Below are positions 1 to 5,777 of a stretch of DNA of 9,167 nucleotides, piece after piece. The notes under the pieces are model-generated. The model was not told where the DNA came from. It saw only the letters and a list, made by a program, of their open reading frames with translations, and ran no database searches. The stretch is from Rickettsiales bacterium (GTDB taxonomy: Bacteria; Pseudomonadota; Alphaproteobacteria; Rickettsiales; JANQQO01): positions 1 through 9,167 of the forward strand of contig JANQQO010000224.1 of assembly GCA_028289305.1 (NCBI GenBank). Direction: 5' to 3'. A program made the position numbers and the translations under genes. How positions within the stretch are numbered: the stretch's first letter is position 1; every line of letters begins with the position of its first letter.

Positions 1-385
1 TGTGCTGTTTAACAAAAAAGCGGATTGTGCTTCCTGTCACTCAGGCTGGAATTTTTCTGATGCGAAATATTATGATATTGGCATAGATAACCCGAAAGAT
101 TTAGGGGCGGGCGCAGTTTTTCCTGACGATCCTAAGATGAAGCATGCGTTTAAGGCGGTGGGGTTGCGCAACATCGATCGGCGCGCGCCGTATATGCATA
201 ATGGATCGCTAAAAACCTTGCGTGAAGTGGTGGAGTTTTATGATCGTGCTGGGGATGTGAAACGGGAGACGGTGCAGATAAAAAAGCTGCATTTAACCGA
301 GCAGGAAAAGGACGATTTGGTCGCTTTCATGCACACGTTAACGAGCGAAGATCCGCCGGTAACGGTCCCCACATTACCGCGATGA
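1..385 (+). CDS. Di-heme cytochrome c peroxidase / MauG-family protein, C-terminal fragment
   Basis: This is the C-terminal part (about 127 residues) of a gene that begins before the window; the GTG at base 2 is probably not the true start. It shows a c-type heme attachment site, CASCH (fragment residues 9-13, bases 26-40). It then has the family signature with GLRNIDRRAPYMHNGSL (residues 54-70) and a following helix, TLREVVEFYDRAG. These are hallmarks of the second heme domain of bacterial di-heme cytochrome c peroxidases and MauG-like proteins. Such proteins act in the periplasm, reducing hydrogen peroxide or oxidising protein side chains with electrons from small cytochromes. The residue aligned by eye with the axial Met of classical peroxidases appears to be Tyr80, as in MauG. 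The gene ends in TGA and converges on the next gene with one base between stops. The family is clear; the exact substrate cannot be told from this fragment. Confidence 0.88.
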   Translation, partial: VLFNKKADCASCHSGWNFSDAKYYDIGIDNPKDLGAGAVFPDDPKMKHAFKAVGLRNIDRRAPYMHNGSLKTLREVVEFYDRAGDVKRETVQIKKLHLTEQEKDDLVAFMHTLTSEDPPVTVPTLPR

Positions 386-386
386 T

Positions 387-947
387 TTAGCGTTGTTGTT
401 GGTATTCTCGATAGCGCTGGCTTATCATTAATAGTAATTCTAGGTGGCAATTATACGTAATATGCTCTAACAGGGCTTCATTGGGCTGGAATTTAACCGC
501 AATGCGCGTGCCGTCACTCGTTTCATATTCGAGGAGAAATCCAACTTGCAGCATGTGTTTGAATACAGCCCCGCCTATTTTACGTGAATCTGGCAGGTCG
601 CTAAACACCCGGCCATCCTCCATCACAATAGGAACGGAACCACGAAATTTTTCGTGGTTAAAATGAATAGTGGCTTTGCGTACGCGGGTTTGCACCACTT
701 TCCCATCCTCGATTTTTGCAGCGCCAATGAGCATGGAAAGCTGCTGCTGGATTTGGTTGGCGATGGTGACAATGGCTTTGCCCTGCACGCCATAGCCTTG
801 GTTATTGGCGGTGAACTCAAAGCCGCAGCCAATGATTTCGCCGTCTTCGGCTTCTTGGATGATGGCGCTCTGCTTGGTTTGTTGTGCTATGCTGTGCTGT
901 GGTAGCGCAAGCACGAGGAGGCAGAGAGTGATGATGAAGAATCGCAT
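387..947 (-). CDS. Small secreted protein of unknown function
   Basis: I do not recognise this 186-residue protein. Its N-terminus is a clear Sec signal peptide: MRFF, a hydrophobic core (ITLCLLVLAL), and a likely cleavage after SIA near residue 21, so the product should be periplasmic. The mature part has two cysteines (Cys41 and Cys167) that could form a disulfide, alternating short strand-like segments, and a C-terminal tail rich in Gln, Arg and Tyr. I chose the ATG at 947 because it puts the signal peptide at the very N-terminus. The same frame could start at a TTG at 983, adding 12 residues, and neither start has a good Shine-Dalgarno sequence. It lies 41 bases downstream of kdsA on the same strand and is likely the last gene of that operon. 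An envelope role is inferred only from the signal peptide and context. Confidence 0.75.
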   Translation of the reverse strand: MRFFIITLCLLVLALPQHSIAQQTKQSAIIQEAEDGEIIGCGFEFTANNQGYGVQGKAIVTIANQIQQQLSMLIGAAKIEDGKVVQTRVRKATIHFNHEKFRGSVPIVMEDGRVFSDLPDSRKIGGAVFKHMLQVGFLLEYETSDGTRIAVKFQPNEALLEHITYNCHLELLLMISQRYREYQQQR

Positions 948-988
948 GGTGTTAAGAATGCCCAAAAAAGTGAGAATATGCAAAAGAA

Positions 989-1819
989 TTAATAGCGTGA
1001 TTTGACCAGTGTATCAATGCCACGTAATTCCTCGAGTAGGGCGGGCATGTCTTCCAGTTTCATCATGCAGGGCCCGTCGCTGGGTGCATTATCAGGGTCT
1101 TGGTGGGTTTCCATGAATACTGCCGCGACGCCAACAGCCACTGCTGCACGGGCGAGCACGGGCACGAATTGGCGCTGACCACCGCTGGCGCCGCCTTGGC
1201 CGCCGGGTTGTTGTACCGAATGGGTGGCATCGAATACTACGGGGCAGCCAGTTTCTTCTGCCATAATGGGGAGGCTGCGCATGTCAGAGACTAAGGTGTT
1301 ATAGCCAAAGCAGGTGCCGCGATCTGTGACGGTGACTTGGTCATTGCCGCTTTCGGTGATTTTGCTGACGACATTTTTCATATCCCACGGGGCGAGGAAC
1401 TGGCCTTTTTTAACATTGATGACCTTGCCGGTATTGGCGGCGGCGATCAGGAGGTCGGTTTGGCGGCAGAGGAAAGCCGGGATTTGCAGGATATCTACCG
1501 AATCGGCGATGGAGGTGCATTGCGCTTCGGTATGTACATCGGTGAGCACCGGGCAGTTATAGGTATCGCGAATTTCATTAAAAATAGGGAGGGCTTTTTC
1601 AAGCCCAATGCCGCGCGTGCTTTTTAAGCTGGTGCGATTGGCTTTATCGAAAGAGGTTTTATAGATGAGCGGAATGCCGAGCGTGTCGGTGATTTCCTTC
1701 AGGCGGCCAGCGGTCTCTAGCGCATGTTCGCGCGATTCCATCTGGCAGGGACCTGCAATGAGCACGAATGGCAGGGTGTTACCCATTTCTATAGCGCCGA
1801 TAGTGAGGTTTTTTGTCAT
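989..1819 (-). CDS. kdsA: 3-deoxy-8-phosphooctulonate synthase (KDO-8-P synthase), metal-dependent class
   Basis: KdsA condenses phosphoenolpyruvate with arabinose 5-phosphate to give Kdo 8-phosphate, a precursor of the Kdo that links lipid A to the LPS core; it acts in the cytoplasm. The 276-residue length is normal. Diagnostic segments are LPFVLIAGPCQMES (16-29), KTSFDKANRTS (54-64), the LQIPAFLCRQTDLL stretch (111-124), NVKKGQFLAPWD (135-146), FDATHSVQQPGG (196-207) and FMETHQDPDNAPSDGP (235-250). Cys25, His200, Glu237 and Asp248 match in order and spacing the four metal ligands known from the Aquifex-type enzyme. The metal-independent E. coli type has Asn in place of the Cys. The start codon overlaps the stop of the upstream small gene (ATGA), which implies coupled translation; no strong ribosome binding site is visible. 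Confidence 0.97.
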   Translation of the reverse strand: MTKNLTIGAIEMGNTLPFVLIAGPCQMESREHALETAGRLKEITDTLGIPLIYKTSFDKANRTSLKSTRGIGLEKALPIFNEIRDTYNCPVLTDVHTEAQCTSIADSVDILQIPAFLCRQTDLLIAAANTGKVINVKKGQFLAPWDMKNVVSKITESGNDQVTVTDRGTCFGYNTLVSDMRSLPIMAEETGCPVVFDATHSVQQPGGQGGASGGQRQFVPVLARAAVAVGVAAVFMETHQDPDNAPSDGPCMMKLEDMPALLEELRGIDTLVKSRY

Positions 1820-2373
1820 GGGAGTACTGAATTAGGAAATCGGTTGCGCATTTCTATACAATCTTCACTTTCATCCTTAATATGTATGTTGAAACATGAG
1901 TTTTGTATAAATTCTGTTTGCCCGTCGATGAAGCCCTCTTTGTATATAAAGCTTTCTTTCTCAACATCGAAAATACTGTCTACGCCGACTATCCTACCAT
2001 ACCAATACCGTATGAATAGAAGTTTTTCATTAATCCACCGTACCTTTGGTGGAGAAAAGTTTGGGTATGTGTCGTCTAAAAAGATGTCGATTAAATAGTC
2101 TCGTTCGTTATAGACATAAAGATTATAGCTTCTTCTGTTCTTTTGTTTTTCTACCAATGCAAACCAGTATCCTGCATTTGGAGAGAGGGTTTTTTCAACT
2201 GTATTATCATTATCTTGAAGCGGTATATGTGAAAATGTATCGACTGATAGGTCTTTCTTAGCTTCGCCATGCACAAGTCGGCTTTGTTTCCATATGCGCG
2301 GATCACTGCGCCATTCACCAAGTGCTGTATTAGGAATAATACATAGGAAGGCAATGAAGAAGATAGTGCGCAT
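1816..2373 (-). CDS. AT-rich small secreted protein of unknown function between pyrG and kdsA
   Basis: This 185-residue protein is not recognised. Residues 1-19 are a signal peptide (MRTIFFIAFLCIIPNTALG, likely cut before Glu20). The mature part is rich in aromatic and charged residues, with strand-like stretches such as SYNLYVYNERDYLIDIF (82-98) and KVRWINEKLLFIRYWYGRI (110-128). Two cysteines near the end (Cys160, Cys172) could pair. The pattern suggests a mostly beta, exported protein, perhaps propeller-like, but this is inference. Its ATG overlaps the pyrG stop (TAATG) and its TGA overlaps the kdsA start (ATGA), so it is wired into the operon at both ends. The DNA is visibly richer in A and T than the flanking genes, with many ATA, TTT and AAA codons, which may mean a later acquisition or weak selection on codon use. 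Confidence 0.78.
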   Translation of the reverse strand: MRTIFFIAFLCIIPNTALGEWRSDPRIWKQSRLVHGEAKKDLSVDTFSHIPLQDNDNTVEKTLSPNAGYWFALVEKQKNRRSYNLYVYNERDYLIDIFLDDTYPNFSPPKVRWINEKLLFIRYWYGRIVGVDSIFDVEKESFIYKEGFIDGQTEFIQNSCFNIHIKDESEDCIEMRNRFPNSVLP

Positions 2374-4019
2374 TATTTTGCTTTTTTATTGTGCGCTAAC
2401 GCTGCTTTCACGAATGAGGCGAAGAGTGGGTGTGGGGCGAAGGGGCGGGATTTAAATTCTGGGTGGAACTGCACGCCGATAAACCAGGGATGGTCTTTAT
2501 ATTCAACGATTTCCGGCAGGAGGCCGTCTGGCGATAGGCCGGAAAATATCAGTCCGACTTTTTCCAGCGCGTCTTTATAATGTACGTTTACTTCATAGCG
2601 ATGGCGGTGGCGTTCGCTGATTTCCTTTGTGTCATAGATGCTATGGGCGAGGCTGTCCGGCGTTAGCACGCAGGGATAGGCACCGAGGCGCATGGTGCCG
2701 CCGAGATCATCATCGGCGCTGCGGGTTTCTTTTTTGCTGCCTTTCGTCCATTCGGTCATAAGGCCGATGAGCGGTTCATCACACTCGCCGAACTCGCTGG
2801 AGGAGGCATCAGGTAGGGCGCCGAGGCTGCGTGCCGCTTCGATGACGGCGAGCTGCATGCCGAAGCAGATGCCGAGATAAGGAATCGCGTTTTCGCGCGC
2901 AAAACGGGCGGCGAGCATTTTTCCTTCACGCCCGCCTTCGCCAAAGCCACCAGGAACAAGGATGGCGTCTGCTCCGCCGAGCTGTTTTTCCACCGCGCCT
3001 TTATCCAGATTGCGGGCATTGACCCAGCGGATATTCACGGTGACGTCATTGGCGATGCCGGCATGGTTTAAGGATTCGGTGATGGATTTATAGGAATCTT
3101 TGAGCGAGGTATATTTGCCAACAATGGCGATGGTGACTTCTGCTTTCGGGTTGCGCACGCGCGTGACGATATTTTCCCAGACGTTGAGATCAGGCGTTTT
3201 TTCATGCGGCAGGTTGAAGGATTGTAGCACTTGTGCATCGAGGCCCTCTTCGTGATAGTTGATGGGGACGCGGTAGATAGTGTCGGTATCCAGCGCTGGG
3301 ATTACGGCTTCTTCACGAATGTTACAGAAGAGGGCTATTTTCTTGCGCTCTGAAGCGGGGATGGGGTGTTCCGCACGGCAGAGGAGGATATTGGGACGAA
3401 TCCCAATCGATTGCAGTTCTTTCACCGAGTGTTGGGTCGGCTTGGTTTTTAGCTCTTTGGCGGCGGCGATATACGGCACGAGTGTGAGATGGATGAACAG
3501 CGCCCGCTCGCTGCCAAGCTCATAGCCTAATTGACGAATGGCTTCAAAGAAAGGCAAGCCTTCGATATCCCCCACCGTACCGCCGATTTCGCAGAGTACG
3601 AAATCGCTATCCTCGGTATCGCGGAGGACGAATTCTTTGATGAGGTCGGTGATGTGAGGGATGACCTGGACCGTGCCGCCGAGATAGTCGCCACGGCGCT
3701 CTTTGGCAAGCAGCTTGGAATAAATCTGCCCGGTGGTGACGTTATCGCCTTTGCGGGCATCGACATTGGTGAAGCGTTCGTAATGGCCGAGATCGAGATC
3801 GGTTTCCGCGCCGTCTTCGGTGACGAAGACTTCGCCGTGTTGGGTAGGGCTCATCGTGCCAGGGTCGACATTGAGATAGGGATCGAGCTTGCGCAGGCGG
3901 GCGGTATAGCCGCGGGCTTGCAATAATGCGCCGAGACTCGCGGCGGCTAAGCCCTTGCCGAGTGAGGACACCACGCCTCCGGTGATGAAAATGAAGCGTG
4001 TGGGATTCTTTTTCGGCAT
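2373..4019 (-). CDS. pyrG: CTP synthase
   Basis: PyrG aminates UTP to CTP using ATP and ammonia taken from glutamine; it is the last step of de novo pyrimidine nucleotide synthesis and also supplies CTP for Kdo activation and phospholipids. The 548 residues match the usual length of about 545. The N-terminal synthase domain (about 1-270) begins with FIFITGGVVSSLGKG (9-23), the P-loop-like ATP site, followed by KLDPYLNVDPGTMSP (44-58) and CEIGGTVGDIEGLPF (143-157). The C-terminal class I glutamine amidotransferase domain (about 295-540) has the oxyanion-side PGGFGEGG (356-363), the nucleophile elbow LGICFGMQ with Cys385, and the catalytic pair His519 and Glu521 in VQFHPEF. It lies two bases downstream of secG, so the two are almost certainly co-transcribed, and its stop overlaps the start of the next gene. 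Confidence 0.98.
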   Translation of the reverse strand: MPKKNPTRFIFITGGVVSSLGKGLAAASLGALLQARGYTARLRKLDPYLNVDPGTMSPTQHGEVFVTEDGAETDLDLGHYERFTNVDARKGDNVTTGQIYSKLLAKERRGDYLGGTVQVIPHITDLIKEFVLRDTEDSDFVLCEIGGTVGDIEGLPFFEAIRQLGYELGSERALFIHLTLVPYIAAAKELKTKPTQHSVKELQSIGIRPNILLCRAEHPIPASERKKIALFCNIREEAVIPALDTDTIYRVPINYHEEGLDAQVLQSFNLPHEKTPDLNVWENIVTRVRNPKAEVTIAIVGKYTSLKDSYKSITESLNHAGIANDVTVNIRWVNARNLDKGAVEKQLGGADAILVPGGFGEGGREGKMLAARFARENAIPYLGICFGMQLAVIEAARSLGALPDASSSEFGECDEPLIGLMTEWTKGSKKETRSADDDLGGTMRLGAYPCVLTPDSLAHSIYDTKEISERHRHRYEVNVHYKDALEKVGLIFSGLSPDGLLPEIVEYKDHPWFIGVQFHPEFKSRPFAPHPLFASFVKAALAHNKKAK

Positions 4020-4021
4020 CG

Positions 4022-4378
4022 TTACTCTGCTATAGGTAAGCTGGGTGTGGAAAGGGGTGTTTCCACGGGGGCTTCCTCTTCTTCGCTTAAGGTTTCTATG
4101 GCTGTGGGCGATTCGATGTCATCGGTGATAGAGGCATTGCGGTCGGTATTGCTCGCGATTACTGCAAGTGCCAGGCTATTGACGATGAATAATGTCGCCA
4201 GGATGGCGGTGGTTTTAGTTAGCAGATTAGCGCTGGCACGACCAGACATGACCGAATCCAGCCCTCCAGAACCGCTGCCACCGAGTCCAAAACCGTCGGT
4301 GCTGCTGCGCTGTAGCAAGATCACTACGATAAGCGCGATGGTAATAATTACATGCACAATTAGCAGGAGTTGCTCCAT
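4022..4378 (-). CDS. secG: Preprotein translocase subunit SecG
   Basis: SecG is the small accessory subunit of the SecYEG channel in the inner membrane and helps SecA-driven protein export. The 118-residue protein has the standard layout. A first membrane helix (about 4-22) is followed by LLQRSSTDGFGLGGSGSGGL (21-40), the conserved cytoplasmic Gly/Ser-rich loop, and then SGRASANLLTKTTAIL leading into a second helix (about 53-75). A low-complexity tail follows (about 80-118), rich in Glu, Pro, Ser and Thr with a run of four Glu; such variable tails are common in alphaproteobacterial SecG. The start is supported by a good ribosome binding site (AAGGA, seven bases before ATG). It sits between a small flavodoxin-like gene and pyrG in the same operon; secG next to tpiA and pyrG is a frequent arrangement. 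Confidence 0.95.
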   Translation of the reverse strand: MEQLLLIVHVIITIALIVVILLQRSSTDGFGLGGSGSGGLDSVMSGRASANLLTKTTAILATLFIVNSLALAVIASNTDRNASITDDIESPTAIETLSEEEEAPVETPLSTPSLPIAE

Positions 4379-4385
4379 GATCTAT

Positions 4386-4390
4386 TCCTT
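4386..4390 (-). promoter_or_regulatory. Ribosome binding site of secG
   Basis: On the minus strand this reads AAGGA, seven bases upstream of the secG ATG at 4378. It is the best-placed Shine-Dalgarno sequence in the minus-strand operon and lies in the 19-base gap after the reductase-like gene, so secG can initiate independently rather than only by coupling. Confidence 0.7.
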
Positions 4391-4397
4391 GTTGTGC

Positions 4398-4907
4398 TTA
4401 GTTAAAAATCTGTTCGGCAAAGGTTTTAGCGCGTTCTTTGCTTTCTTGCACTAATTTTTCGTCTTCACCGGCATAATAATATAAACATCCACCATATTGC
4501 ATGTTGAGATAATCGAAGGTGGCTTTGAACGGAGACTCGAATCCTTCCGGGATATGTTTTTGAAATCCTGCGGAAATAACGAAGCAGGTTTTATCCTGCA
4601 AGGCCCGGCCGATGGGCTTTTCGATGGTGATGAGGTCGGTGAAGCGGTCGAAAAAAGTTTTGAGCACGGCGCTCATGGAATACCAATAGACCGGTGTGGC
4701 GAAGACAATATGCGCGCTTTCGGCCATTTGCTTGGCGATAGGGAGAAAGTCATCACTGCGGTTGGCGTGGCTGTAATCGTAATAGCCGATGGTTTTTTCC
4801 ATCAGATCAATGAGTTCAGCATCGCGGTTTTGGACGACAGAGGAGACGGCCTGCATGGTGCCGCCATCATTGCGTGAGCTGCCGAAGATGATGAGGGGAG
4901 CGGTCAT
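4398..4907 (-). CDS. Flavodoxin-fold NAD(P)H-dependent FMN reductase-like protein
   Basis: This 169-residue cytoplasmic protein has the layout of the NADPH-dependent FMN reductase / flavodoxin-like quinone reductase superfamily. The first strand and phosphate-binding loop are LIIFGSSRNDGGT (5-17). A second flavin-contacting segment, ATPVYWYSMSAVLKTFFDR (70-88), matches the family pattern of TP.Y..s....lK.f.DR. A third strand, KTCFVISAG (106-114), precedes a C-terminal aromatic region. Such enzymes bind FMN and transfer electrons from NAD(P)H to flavins, quinones, azo compounds or metals; the substrate here cannot be told from sequence. Its ATG overlaps the tpiA stop (ATGA) and no strong ribosome binding site is seen, so it is probably translated by coupling to tpiA. 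Its presence between tpiA and secG is less usual than the rest of the cluster. Confidence 0.85.
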   Translation of the reverse strand: MTAPLIIFGSSRNDGGTMQAVSSVVQNRDAELIDLMEKTIGYYDYSHANRSDDFLPIAKQMAESAHIVFATPVYWYSMSAVLKTFFDRFTDLITIEKPIGRALQDKTCFVISAGFQKHIPEGFESPFKATFDYLNMQYGGCLYYYAGEDEKLVQESKERAKTFAEQIFN

Positions 4908-5638
4908 GTAGCGGCCTGAATGATGTGGGAGAATGCGGTGGCATCGAGGCTTGCACCGCCGACAAGCACGCCAGCGACATGCGGTGCGTGCACGATGTCG
5001 TGGGCGTTATCAGGCTTGACTGAGCCGCCATAAAGCACGGCGGCGTTACCGAAATCGGGCAGGTGGGTGGCGATACAGTCGGTGATATGGGCGTGTACCT
5101 CACTGATTTGTGCTATTTCTGGGATTTCTCCGCTGCCGATAGCCCAGACGGGCTCATAGGCAATCACGGTGTTTTCTGTGGTGGCACAGTGCGGGAGTGA
5201 GGCGGTGAGCTGGGCCTGGATGACATCTTGCGTGTGGCCGTTATTGCGTTCTTCTAGGGTTTCGCCGACGCAAATAATCGTAGTAAGCCCGACATTATGG
5301 GCGGCGATGGCTTTTTTTGCGACCGTCTCGCTGGTTTCACCGTGATGTTGGCGGCGTTCAGAATGGCCGAGGATGACGTAATCACAGCCGGCGTCTTTTA
5401 GCATCGCTGCGCTGATATCGCCGGTATGGGCACCTTTTTCCTCCCAGTGGCAATCCTGCGCGCCAAGCTGGATAGGTGTTTCGTGTAAGGCGGTATGGAG
5501 TGTGGTAAGCAGAGTGGCAGCCGGACATAGTATGACGGTGGTATCGGCAACGGCCGGTGCATCAGCGATGCTGCGTGCGAGGGTGCTGCCATCTTCTTTA
5601 AGGCCGTGCATTTTCCAATTTCCAACAATATAGCGCAT
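4904..5638 (-). CDS. tpiA: Triosephosphate isomerase
   Basis: TpiA interconverts dihydroxyacetone phosphate and glyceraldehyde 3-phosphate in glycolysis and gluconeogenesis. With the start at 5638 the protein has 244 residues, close to the family norm, and begins directly with the conserved MRYIVGNWKMHG. The same frame extends 16 residues further upstream to 5686, but that extension has no family character. Catalytic residues are all present: Asn7 and Lys9 in GNWKM, His92 in ILGHSERR (89-96), and Glu162 in AYEPVWAIGSG (160-170), the start of the flexible loop 6. The phosphate-binding motifs YGGSV (203-207) and GVLVGGASL (223-231) are intact. A weak GGGA lies about nine bases before the ATG. 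It is the first gene of the minus-strand operon and diverges from the ppiD-like gene. Confidence 0.97.
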   Translation of the reverse strand: MRYIVGNWKMHGLKEDGSTLARSIADAPAVADTTVILCPAATLLTTLHTALHETPIQLGAQDCHWEEKGAHTGDISAAMLKDAGCDYVILGHSERRQHHGETSETVAKKAIAAHNVGLTTIICVGETLEERNNGHTQDVIQAQLTASLPHCATTENTVIAYEPVWAIGSGEIPEIAQISEVHAHITDCIATHLPDFGNAAVLYGGSVKPDNAHDIVHAPHVAGVLVGGASLDATAFSHIIQAAT

Positions 5639-5777
5639 GGTTGTCTGTCCCAGATTTTGCCGGCCATTGTCTATCATATTGCACAAAATTAATCTAGTGC
5701 TTCAATCGCGGGTGCAAAAAAGCGAAAGAAGGTGCGAATTCCTTATTGCGGGCAGGCGCAGGAGGTTTTATCGTGCG
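5639..5777. promoter_or_regulatory. Divergent intergenic region between tpiA and the ppiD-like gene
   Basis: This 139-base gap separates the two divergent transcription units and is the only obvious place for promoters of both. Its middle part, about 5670-5700, is AT-rich. On the minus strand a TATGAT hexamer (plus-strand bases 5673-5678) is a fair -10 candidate, and would give tpiA a leader of roughly 25-30 bases; a TTGAAG lies 21 bases upstream of it, too far for a standard -35. On the plus strand only weak matches are seen, for example TTGTCT at 5667-5672 with TAATCT at 5690-5695. No clear operator repeat or terminator hairpin was found. Promoter function is inferred mainly from gene orientation. 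Confidence 0.5.
5760..5765 (+). promoter_or_regulatory. Strong Shine-Dalgarno sequence upstream of the ppiD-like gene
   Basis: The sequence AGGAGG is a perfect anti-16S match. The in-frame GTG codons of the ppiD-like gene lie 12 bases (5778) and 15 bases (5781) downstream, which is longer than ideal. A GTG at the ideal distance of seven bases (5773) is out of frame and would give only an 18-codon peptide ending at a TAG at 5827-5829. Confidence 0.65.

Noticed and set aside
3531..3926. Open frame of 131 codons on the plus strand
   Set aside because: It lies wholly antisense to the conserved synthase domain of pyrG, and its sequence has no recognisable domain; it is a by-product of GC-biased codon positions.
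4047..4454. Open frame of 135 codons on the plus strand across secG
   Set aside because: It is antisense to secG and the end of the reductase-like gene, both of which have clear family motifs; no ribosome binding site or family resemblance was seen.
5639..5680. Intrinsic terminator or riboswitch ahead of tpiA
   Set aside because: The GC-rich GCCGGC core is too short to form a stable stem with a U-run, and no known aptamer pattern is visible.
5637..5777. N-terminal extension of the ppiD-like protein back to an ATG at 5637
   Set aside because: The 47 extra residues are basic and cysteine-containing with no family resemblance, would overlap the tpiA start on the other strand, and would place the membrane helix far from the N-terminus.
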